From Mastigias papua (lineage: Eukaryota; Cnidaria; Scyphozoa; Rhizostomeae; Mastigiidae), in assembly GCA_964019165.1 (NCBI GenBank), contig OZ025276.1:11105205-11169204 (forward strand): a DNA stretch of 64,000 bases, given 5' to 3'. The notes under the pieces were generated by a model. The model saw only the letters and a list, made by a program, of their open reading frames with translations, ran no database searches and was not told the DNA's origin. Positions 49,155 through 59,000 of this stretch are shown here, in pieces. A program made the position numbers and the translations under genes. How positions within the stretch are numbered: the stretch's first letter is position 1; every line of letters starts with the position of its first letter.

Positions 49155-49426
49155 GAAAGGTAAAGGTAAAGGTGAGTCCCATGTACGATTTAGTACGTTG
49201 GGGGAGTGCCCGTTAGAGGGACACTTATCCTGAACCGCCGGCTTAGTGAAGTAGGGTGGCCAGTTCCTTTCCTCGCCGCCTTTAACTTCCCGAGTGTTGC
49301 CACCAGGTACCCATTTGCTGCTGGGTGGATAGTGGGCGAACATCCCAACTATGATCCGAAGGTTCGGCTCGAACCATCAATGTTTTGCACAGCAGTCAAG
49401 CGCTCTAACCACTTGGCCACTCGCCC
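49155..49426 (-). mobile_element. tRNA-derived SINE with 14-bp target duplication
   Basis: Read on the minus strand, the element starts at 49,426 with a tRNA-like head. The A-box-like TGGCCAAGTGG and the B-box GGTTCGAGCC are spaced as in a tRNA of the Ser/Leu type. A GC-richer body follows, and it ends in a (CCTTTA)n-type tail at 49,155-49,173. The flanks ATACGTCTATAGTA (49,141-49,154) and ATACGTCTGTAGTA (49,427-49,440) differ at one base and form a target-site duplication typical of LINE-driven retroposition. The internal promoter boxes look intact. Overlapping open frames on both strands are not genes. Confidence 0.88.
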
Positions 49427-49440
49427 ATACGTCTGTAGTA

Positions 49441-50375
49441 TCCCGTCTTAATACTTAACAATTATGGTATCTTTATATTATGAAATGTGTAGTTGAAATT
49501 ATGGAACTATAATGTGGCAAAATGAAGTCAAGAAATAAGGAACCTTGAGAACTAGGCCTTGTGCTGGGTTCCTTGTATAAAAAATACAGAATCTTTTATC
49601 GAGCAGAATATTTTACCAATTGCGACAAATATTACATAAAAATCTCGGTTTTGAGTCAACCTGTTTATTTTGATATTGCCAAATCCAGTGTCAAGGCTGG
49701 TTGCTTTCTGTGGCTGGCGACAAAACTTCCCTGTGCGCTAGGCTGAAATGGAAGTGAGCCATTAGAAGGTCACACTATGAAATGTTCTGTGTTGTAGACT
49801 AATCAGTTATATATCAGCAGTCGAAATATGGAGCAATTCTATCAATTGTGAAATTCGCGAGGGACGCATGTCGTAGGCGAATGAACGTAGTGAGCTCATG
49901 AAGTAATCGTTGGATGCCTTCAATGATATAAGAGCGTGTTCGGAACTTTTATATCTTTGGGTGTCTCCAGTACAGTTCAAGATGAAGCCCGGGATCTTGA
50001 TTGGTTAACGTGCTTTCCCATGGCTATGCTTTTGTTATGAAACAGTATGAACTGTCTGGCCTGTTTTCTACAAATCTCAAACAGCCTTCGTTGGTTTTTA
50101 TGATTCCTCCCATGTTTTCACTGATTACCGGTTGCTATTTCGATTAAGTTGTTTGCATAATTTTTTGAAGGTACATTTGGGATAGCTCTGGTAGTTCCCC
50201 CATCTCTAGACTGTATGCATTTGACAATCGTGGTTAAATGTTACTAATGCATTGATGGTAAACTCTTGCTGATCACATATACATATTTCAAAATCGTATA
50301 TTAAGATGAGGATTGCTAGAAACTTATGCATACTTTTTTCGATATTTATAGAAAACCGGAGAGAAAGAGAGAGCA
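49441..50375. other. Upstream region of the LRR receptor gene
   Basis: No coding sequence is recognised. A block with TTTCTGTGGCTGGCGACAAA and CCCTGTGCGC at about 49,705-49,740 resembles the TTTCTGTCGCCGGTGACAAA / CCCTGTGCGC block at about 20,160-20,200, so the two probably belong to one repeat family. The promoter of the downstream gene must be here, but no motif was identified. Confidence 0.45.
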
Positions 50376-53300
50376 ATGGATTTGATGCGATACTGGACAT
50401 CATGCCATTGCAAAGTTATGGTACTCCTTTGTATTGCCAATCTGCTACTCTCTGCTGAGAACTGCTTAGAAGATTGTAAATGCACTGCGTGGACTGTATC
50501 ATGTGTGAAGAAAAATCTCACAGAAATACCAACTTGGATACGTTCGTCCACAAGAGTCCTTGATCTATCGGAAAACCCGCTTCTGAAATTAAACGAGAGT
50601 TCTCTTGTTAGATTCAAATGGTTAGAGTCTTTGTCATTGGGCTATTGTGACTTGCATCAATCTTTTGAAATTCCAAAGAGTGTAAGAGATATTGATTTGA
50701 GATACAATTTGCTTTCCTTAGCAAATATTGCAAACATGTTTAATAGGAAAGATTCACGTATTGCCTCTATTAACTTGAGAGGAAACAAAATAAAGCTGGA
50801 TGGAAACTTCTCTGTATTTCCGAAATTAATCAAAGTTTTACGGTTGGATGAAAACAGTTTGGAAAAGATACGAAGTGATGATTTAAAAGAACTGATAAAT
50901 CTGTCAGTTCTTTCTTTAGGAAAGACTGGTATAAATAGCATATGCGAAGGAGCCTTTGATCATCTCAGCGAGCTTAGAAAGCTTTTGTTGTTTGGAAATA
51001 ATATTAAAAGCCTCCCAAGGAAGATTTTTCAATTTAATCGGAAAATCTTTTGGATAGACCTTGAAGACAACAATTTGGCACAAGTACCTGATTTCAGAGG
51101 AATACGGCACCTGACTTACTTATATTTGGCGAGAAATCGTATAAAGACCGTCGAAGGTTACAATTTAGGGGTTCATCAGATATCTTTTCTCTATTTAGCA
51201 TCAAATGAGATAGAATCATTTAATCTTACTGGCATAAAGTACCTTTCTCTGGACTTGTCTCGCAATCGCATAATGAAAATCAGAAGACAGTCATTTGGAA
51301 ATAATTTAAGAATTTCTGCTTTACTTCTTCAAGGTAACAAACTGACGTCATTAGCAAAGGATTCTTTTGAAGGACTTAACGATATATCTGAGCTTCATTT
51401 GCAAAGAAACCATTTACAGCGAATCGAGAGGGGTGTTTTCCGCGATATGAATATTGAGAAGCTTCTGCTGTTCAGTAATAACTTGGATAGTATAGATGGC
51501 ATTTTAGAAGGAATGAAAAGACGACCACATCTGTTACTGCTGTTTGGAAACCCAGACGTGAGGAACGTTAGATCCTCTGACTTTGAGAATATGACTGTTG
51601 ATTCTGAAATTTACATAAGTTGCAATACGCTAATGGAATTTTCTTCTCCATTTAATTTAAAAGCAAAACTAATATGCAGTCCATCTACAGCATTAAAAGT
51701 GACTGCAGTAACTGCGGGGTTGGAAGGAAATGGTTTCTATTGTGACGGATTATCGCCATATACATGCTACCCTTGCAAACCAGGTGAGTATGATGCAGCC
51801 AAGAGTGGTGGTACTAGTGGTTGCCACCCTTGTCCATATGGTGCTTTTTATCAAGATCAAATGGCATCAATTAATTGCAAAAGCTGCCCATTGGGCCAAT
51901 ATGTTCCTCCCGATAATGGTCCAGGCAAAAGTCCATTGGACTGCCTTACATGTCCAAAGGGAACCAACACAAATGCATCTGCTGGATATAGGGCTTGTCA
52001 TTGTCTACCAGGGTATTCACGCAGATATCGATTTGGAAGCTGTAAGAGGTGTACCTTGGTGGGATTTAAATGTGAACGAGACTACCCAGAACTGAGGCCA
52101 GGCTATTGGATGAGCTGGGTCAAAGTGGAAATGTGCCGAACTTCGTTAGAGTCTTTCATGTCAAACTTAGACACAACTAATGATTCGTATAGTAGGGAGA
52201 CAAGCCACTTTGCTTGTAACTTACCGATTGCACACAAGTGCCCTATTGATGGGTCTTGTCAAGGAGGGGTCGATGCGTCGTGCAACATTGGCTATACTGG
52301 TGTCCTCTGCTCTGTATGTGATAAGGGGCACATGATGAGCTACAATAGATGTGTTAAGTGCCCCTCTCCATTTGTGTCAGTAATCGAATGCATCAGCTAC
52401 TTTTTGTTGTTTGTGATTCTTTGCTTGTTAATGTCAAAACTAGATACTGTATCTTTAGCTGGACGAAAAGACCCGAACGATGAAAGAACATTTGCAGATT
52501 TGATTCAGTCTAGTTTGAAAATCCTAATGGGATTCTACCAGTTGTTAGTGCGGATTATAAACGCTTTCTCAAGCATTCAATGGCCAACAACTTTGACCCA
52601 TGCGATGAGCGCTTTAGAGTTTGTACAGTTTTCGGTCCTTCGAATACCTGCATTACACTGCATACGCTCGAATTGGAGACTGGATGCAGTCAAAGAATTT
52701 TGGATTTCTCTTATCGCCATGGCAACCGTTCCTTGCCTTATTCTGATTTATTTTTCTATAAATGCGACTGTTGCATATTGTCGCTTCTCTCAGGAATCTC
52801 TTATTAGAAGGAGATGGTTGCAGTCTTTTAAGAACTGCCTCCAGTCAATCGTTTTGTTTTTTTTTGCCATATATCCCTTTATATCAACGAACATATTCCA
52901 TGTCTTGCCCGGCAGTTGTCACACATTTTGCACTGCGAAGGAAAACGGAAAGTGCCTTCATGAGATGTCCTATCTCCGCAACGATTACAGCGTCAAATGT
53001 CCAGGCACAAACAGTGCCAGCCATTTCAGTGTAGCTTATGCATACATTTCATTACTGCTGCCAATTGGTTTGCCGTTTATTCTACTCTATTTACTATGGA
53101 GATTCGCTCCCAAAGACGATAAACCGGCAGAGCAGAGGTACAGGGGTATTCAAAGTGAGAGCCTTCTGGGGAACGAAGGGGAAGGTTATCTCAACTGGGA
53201 AGCAACGAATGTACCCTTATTGTATTCCGAGACTGCCAAATCACACGTTGCACCAGTTGTTGCTGTTGCACTTAAGATGACATACGGAAATTACAAAACA

Positions 53301-53768
53301 TCTTGCTGGTATTGGGAGTTCATAGAGATGATTAGAAAGCTAGTCACAATCATTGCAAGTAGCTTCCTACTTCAAAATGTGAAAATTGGCCTCTACAGTA
53401 ACATATTGCTGAGTCTTGTGTTTGTTGTAGTGCATGCAAAAATATGGCCTATGAAAGACTCTTTTGACAATTATATGCAATTGCTTGCATTGATTTCCGT
53501 TACTGTGAATCTTTGCTACAGTGTAACGAAAACAAGCAGTATTGGCGATGCGGATATCATTGAAAATAAACGGGACATTTTTGCATTGGGCCTGATGCTG
53601 GTGACCCTTAACTCATTGCTAGTAGTTCTTATTCTTGGCCGCTTCGTTAAAGAGATAGCAATGAAAATTGTTCAAAAACTGGGAAATTGTGGATGCTCTT
53701 GTTGCTGCAGCACTCAGTGTTGTCATGTGGCGGGTGGCACGAGCCATAATGAACAACTCGTGCTTTAA
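50376..53768 (+). CDS. Intronless LRR / Cys-rich / multi-TM receptor-like protein, 1130 aa
   Basis: One uninterrupted frame. Signal peptide about 1-29 (KVMVLLCIANLLLSAENC). LRR N-cap about 30-52 (CLEDCKCTAWTVSC). About 13-15 leucine-rich repeats follow, residues 60-420 (RVLDLSENPL, INLRGNKI, VLRLDENSLEKI, LYLARNRI, LLLQGNKLTSL, LHLQRNHLQRI). A Cys-rich region of TNFR/GCC2-GCC3 type spans about 455-560 (TCYPCKPGEYD, GCHPCPYGAFY, NCKSCPLGQY, DCLTCPKGT). A second Cys module spans 620-662 (GSCQGG.DASCNIGYTGVLCSVC). About seven hydrophobic segments follow: near 667-687, 715-735, 776-800, 821-845, 882-907, 1003-1024 and 1032-1090 (the last range probably two), with a WEFIEMIRKL motif at 980-989. 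A Cys-rich tail (CGCSCCCSTQCC) may be palmitoylated. The C-terminal membrane domain resembles one found in many protists and early animals next to Cys-rich repeats; I know no settled function. A cell-surface receptor or channel is inferred. The intronless structure contrasts with its neighbours. Confidence 0.85.
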   Translation: MDLMRYWTSCHCKVMVLLCIANLLLSAENCLEDCKCTAWTVSCVKKNLTEIPTWIRSSTRVLDLSENPLLKLNESSLVRFKWLESLSLGYCDLHQSFEIPKSVRDIDLRYNLLSLANIANMFNRKDSRIASINLRGNKIKLDGNFSVFPKLIKVLRLDENSLEKIRSDDLKELINLSVLSLGKTGINSICEGAFDHLSELRKLLLFGNNIKSLPRKIFQFNRKIFWIDLEDNNLAQVPDFRGIRHLTYLYLARNRIKTVEGYNLGVHQISFLYLASNEIESFNLTGIKYLSLDLSRNRIMKIRRQSFGNNLRISALLLQGNKLTSLAKDSFEGLNDISELHLQRNHLQRIERGVFRDMNIEKLLLFSNNLDSIDGILEGMKRRPHLLLLFGNPDVRNVRSSDFENMTVDSEIYISCNTLMEFSSPFNLKAKLICSPSTALKVTAVTAGLEGNGFYCDGLSPYTCYPCKPGEYDAAKSGGTSGCHPCPYGAFYQDQMASINCKSCPLGQYVPPDNGPGKSPLDCLTCPKGTNTNASAGYRACHCLPGYSRRYRFGSCKRCTLVGFKCERDYPELRPGYWMSWVKVEMCRTSLESFMSNLDTTNDSYSRETSHFACNLPIAHKCPIDGSCQGGVDASCNIGYTGVLCSVCDKGHMMSYNRCVKCPSPFVSVIECISYFLLFVILCLLMSKLDTVSLAGRKDPNDERTFADLIQSSLKILMGFYQLLVRIINAFSSIQWPTTLTHAMSALEFVQFSVLRIPALHCIRSNWRLDAVKEFWISLIAMATVPCLILIYFSINATVAYCRFSQESLIRRRWLQSFKNCLQSIVLFFFAIYPFISTNIFHVLPGSCHTFCTAKENGKCLHEMSYLRNDYSVKCPGTNSASHFSVAYAYISLLLPIGLPFILLYLLWRFAPKDDKPAEQRYRGIQSESLLGNEGEGYLNWEATNVPLLYSETAKSHVAPVVAVALKMTYGNYKTSCWYWEFIEMIRKLVTIIASSFLLQNVKIGLYSNILLSLVFVVVHAKIWPMKDSFDNYMQLLALISVTVNLCYSVTKTSSIGDADIIENKRDIFALGLMLVTLNSLLVVLILGRFVKEIAMKIVQKLGNCGCSCCCSTQCCHVAGGTSHNEQLVL

Positions 53769-54913
53769 TATTTATATCTTAATATTTATATACTTATATA
53801 TTATCATTATTATCATACAGTTATGATAACAGCATCCTTGTGGTACAATTTTGAATAATTGCTTTTTGAAAGGCAAGCATAGCCCAAACATACTGACAAC
53901 TTTCTCAGCCGAAACTGCTTAGAATTTACAAAGCCAGTATAATGATCTAAATGAATCACTATCAAACTATATCAGGGCCCGCACAGGACTTGTAAACCCT
54001 GGAAGATATTGGATAATTCTAGCTAAAGTCTGGAAAAACTGTAATAGTAAAGGATTGTTTTTTCATTATTAGAAGTTGAAGGAAGAGTTTGAAGAATTCT
54101 AATATTTGACCTTGCTGTATGGAATGCTCCAAAAAACTACCAAATAACTAGTTACCTTCCAGTGGCACTAAAGTAACTCTTTGATATGTTTTCCCACCTA
54201 CTGTTCCATAATTGTGGAAGTCTACTCAACTCACGAATACCATTTCCTTATACTATGTTTGTTAAGTTCTAGATTTTAATGTTAAGTATATGCATTTTGA
54301 AGCCACCAGAGTCTTCTAAACTGCACCTTTGCTAAATGAAGTAGTCAGGAGAAATAGTCAGGAGAAATAGTCAGGGAAAGTTATCGGCTTTTATGGAAAG
54401 CGAGAGAAAAATCAGGGTTGTCTTGAGAATCTTGAAAGAACCTTGAATAAATCTATGCATAATAGCATTGGTCAGTCTCCCTGACTATATCCCATATTGC
54501 TAGTTACATGAATTTATAAGTCAGATTTACTTTTCCATGGATGTTCACTTGTCTCAGGTAAAAAGGTTTTTAATTGAAAAAGCAGTGTTTAGGTAGTTTG
54601 TTTTGTGACACACTGTGCAAAAGAGATAATATATTCACTAAGAATCAACAGACTGTTCTGTCAGATATCCAACCCAGCTCTTGTATTCCTTCATTTTTAT
54701 TGTGCCACATAGACTGTCTCAATTTCGAATTGAACGGACCAGGTTGGTACCACAGCCCTTCCTTTCTAGGTGGCATGCATTGAGGTAAGTGGGCAACGAC
54801 TCGCCTTGACGTTCCAGCCTCGATCTTGGTTTGGCTCAATAATGGTAGATCCAATCTAGTCACTGCTGCCACTGTTGTCTCCTATTACAGTATGAAGTTA
54901 GTGGTCATATGTT
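53769..54913. other. 3' flank of the LRR receptor and upstream region of the AFG1-like gene
   Basis: Starts with an AT-rich stretch of TATTTATAT repeats. An AATAAA lies at 54,446-54,451, about 680 bp after the receptor stop codon. No exon is seen. A GTCAGGAGAAATA duplication is at about 54,345-54,372. Confidence 0.5.
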
Positions 54914-56006
54914 ATGCGAAGATGCGCGATGAATTCTAACATATCAACGGCCACATGCTGCCTGAAAAGACTGCTTTGTATTGTCGAAAGGAAAAGTGTA
55001 CGATTCACAAAAATAGACGTAGTTTGCAGAGCTAGTTTTCCCTTTGCTACATCACCAGTTCGATGTAAAAGCACTAGTCAAGGTAAACCGCAAATTATAT
55101 CTATGTGTTTGTGGGTGCATGCAATTATTTTTATTCAATATTTCAAATATCTACACCATCTGTGTACACAAGTTTAAAGGGGTTCTCATTCAGTCACAGA
55201 AAGACATTCTTCGTAACATTTGAATGACTAAATGGTGCGCAATTCTCACTGGACACAGTATATATATAATTTTAGTAACGATATCTATAAAAAGCTCTAA
55301 CATAATGGCTTTAGTTAATCTGACACTTGTTTGATTCACCATTATCGCCTTTAGTACTTTTTGATGGTCTTTATTAGATGTAGTTAAATCTTCTTGTCTT
55401 CTTCTTGTTACACCCCTCGGGGCCTGGAACTGTCCCTGGGATCAGTGGGCTGCCTGTCAATTGCTTAGAAGAGGTGATTGAGTCGGCTACACTCTGTTAC
55501 CCCAGCAGTTACTTGGCAGAACTGCAACATTAGCTGCTGAGCCTTATTTTCACTGCAGGGGCCCATTTCTGCCCTGGTTCTGAATCTTGGCAAAAAGAAT
55601 TGTTGTCAATTTAATGGCAGTGTCTCTCTGTCCCTGCTCAGTACCAACAGGAGGTCTCCCACCATGGACTAGCTGTCATCATCATCATTTGTCTGTCTTT
55701 TCCCATATGCCCCTTACATTGCCTGGGCTGACCCTAAGGTCAGTGTCGCCTTCAAATTGTTTAGAAGAGGTGATTGAGTCAGCTACACTCAACCCACTCT
55801 GTTACCCCAACAGTTAATTATCAGAGCTACAGCCTGAAGCTGCTGTGCCTGACTTTCACTGAAGGGGCCTGGTTGGACAGTTTGCCACAGGTCTTCAACA
55901 TCTGCCCCAATTCTGAATCTTCGCGAAATGAATCACTATCAATTTAAGGGCAGAGTCTCTCTGTGCCCACTTGCCACCACGAGGAGGTCTCCAACCATGG
56001 GCTACC

Positions 56007-56085
<79 letters not shown>

Positions 56086-59000
56086 GTCATCATCGTCATC
56101 ATCATCATCATTGTCATAATTTTCATCTTTAGTCTCTATCATGATCATTATCATCATCATGATACTGATCATCGATCTATATATTACTTTGGTACAATTA
56201 GAAATATACATCTTTTTTTTTATAAGAAAAAAGTTTATAAGAAAATGAGGCTCAAATGGCCAAAATCTTAAGAAAATCCTAAGAAAATCGCAAGGCTCAA
56301 GTTCAAGAAAATGCTAAGAAAATTACAGTTCATTTTCTTTACATGCCAGAAATTGATATTAGCTCATTTTTGCAAACTCTTGTACAAAGATCAAGACTTA
56401 TGGTGGCCCAACAAATACAGAGTAGCCTGTTTCAGCCAGTTTTTTCCTGCAGAAGTTAAGAAAATCTTAAGAAAATCTCAGCCTCAAATTTGTGAAAAGT
56501 TAAGAAAATTGAGCCTCAGGAATAAGAGTGTTTTTCTTATAAAGAAAATGTGTAGTTAAATTGCAGTTCTTTAGGCCTATTTGTAAATTTTGATATGTAA
56601 TGAAATATGCTTAAAATAAAAGATCTACAAATGGCTATTTTGTCTGATTTATCTATCAGGTGGCTCATCATGAGTATTATCCTCAAATTCATAATAAAGC
56701 TGCATTTTCCATCTGATGTCGAAATATGCTTATAAGCGACTTTCCAATATATCTATGCAAAAAAGCATTTGCAAATATAAGAAAATTATTAGCTAATAAT
56801 GAGAGGTAATTGTTGGCAACATGAAATTCTGATTTGTTTTTCAATCCCCTTGATCTTTATCATGGATGTTCAACTAGGCTCTCTAAAGTGAAGATTTGCT
56901 AGCTGAAGATGCATTTTGCACATTTCTTGTATAGCATTCTGCTTCTGTTTCTACAAAGCCAAGTTTTGAGCATAGAAATGTAGGCTTTCCACCTTGTACA
57001 CTAGTCCCCTCCTTACAGTTGGTATCATGTTTGCTTGTTAGGCAATTGTGCAAATGATCCTAGTAATTTTGATCCTTTGGTTATTTGTGAAACTGCAATT
57101 CCTAAAGTCATATCAGTGATTTTCAAGGCATATGTAGCATTTCTTGGATAGCTATGATATTTGTGGTGCAAAGTGTGCTTATCAAATATATTGCAATCTT
57201 TAGGTTTATTTTCTTATAGGTGAGAGTGAAGGTTACAATAAAATTGATTTTGATCAAGGACCAAACGTTGCTTATCAATCACTGATTGACCAAGAGCTAC
57301 TAAAGAAAGATGAAAGCCAGTTGTTACTTGTAGGAAAGCTTAATGAATTATTTCAGCGAATCAAAGGTTATCAGCCATATAAACCTGGTATATTATCTAA
57401 GGTTTGTCAATTTATGCCCTTTTTGTGATTTACAATCAATGCAAATGTTTTTTGTTGTTTCTTATAAGAATTGCAATTGCATGTTTTTAATAAAAGAAAC
57501 AGAATTGAATTTGCAGAATGGTCGAACTATTCTAAATAAACTGTTCTTATCCTTTCAATCTGTTAAGTTTTCTCGAATTTTCATAGCATTCAGTGCATTT
57601 AGGATCCATGTTTCTTATTTTCATGGATCTTACTATTAATTTTAATTAACAATAATATATAGCTGTCAAAGTCACGTGACTTTATCAATCGCATATTCGT
57701 CATTGCTTTCAAAAGTAGAATTTAAGTTTCTATTGTACTGTCCCTAGGCCAATTTTTACAACTTGATAGAAAGTATTTAGTTATGAAATATGGATACTGT
57801 TTCAAATAATGAAGAATCTTCAGAGATACAGTCACCAACAACTGTGCAGCTGGATAGTGAATTTGAAGAATTAATTTATCTGACCGGTTTGAAAATCGAT
57901 GGAGAAGTCACACGACACATTATTTCATTACTACGTAATGGTGTTAGGCCAATAAATATATATATGATGTTGCAAAATCTTGCAAAGAAGTACAAAGAAC
58001 CAGTTGAGATTGTGAAAGAAGAACAAGCCATGCATGTGAAGGAGACTGCAGACATGACGAAAGTTTACGAAGTTGATGGGAAAAGTGTCCAACATAAAGC
58101 AAAGTCAATCATAGAATTTGCATCAAAAAATACCCTTCTGTTTGATATATCTCCTCCTAGAAAGACAGAGACTAACATGAAATAAAAGGTGTACTATAAG
58201 TGAAGTATCATGAACTAACAGTGTTGGCTATATCTTATGAACTAACAGTGTTGGCTCTTCTCATATTACTCATTACGAGAAGTTACGGAGTGTGTATCTT
58301 AAGTGAAAAGAAATATTTCTGTAACAATTTTCCTCGTAATAAATAATACTACCTGGAGAATGCTTGAGTTTTAGCTATGGTGTTGACATATATTTCCATA
58401 GGATAGTTTCCAAGCTATATTTGCAAGTTAAAGTAAATGCAATTTCAGTCTAACCTAGGGGGAAGCAAACCCTTGAAGCTGAAGTTCAGAGCATCGTTTT
58501 TCAGTACACTGTTTGCATATATAATTTATATTGTTAATACTAAACGAAATTTATCATTTCTAGGCTCAAAAGTATCTTAGAGATAGACCATTTCTCAATT
58601 TTCATCATTTTCTGTAGCTTACCTATGTCTACAGAAGTTTTAACTGGTTTTTCAGGCCTAAACCATTTCAAACCTTATCAAAGAAACATCGTCTAGCAAC
58701 ATTTTTCGAATCTTAGGATTTAGAATACCTCAGTTATCTTCACTTTGCACTACGTATCTGTTTACTTACCCGGAAATCGAAGAAACTTGAAGCTCTCACT
58801 AAGTCTCCTATAGTTATAAAAGGTGCGTGTATGGTTAGAGACCTGTCTTATTTTGAAATCACATAACTCCATAGAAACTGATTTGTTCCAGTGATATTAA
58901 TTCATTTTCAGTTGTTGAGACAAAATCCCTGTTCACATAATACAAACTAACTCAGTTTTCATTCAGTTGAAATCTAAACCTCACAAACATTTTATCATGT

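Noticed and set aside
49358..49426. Functional tRNA gene on the minus strand
   Set aside because: A and B boxes are present, but the sequence is the head of a SINE with target duplications, and no clean acceptor-stem closure is visible.
49092..49451. Two overlapping frames of about 82 codons
   Set aside because: Both lie inside the tRNA-derived SINE.
55928..56271. Poly-Ser, poly-Ile, poly-Met and poly-Asp frames
   Set aside because: Six-frame readings of a TCA microsatellite; no flanking gene sequence.
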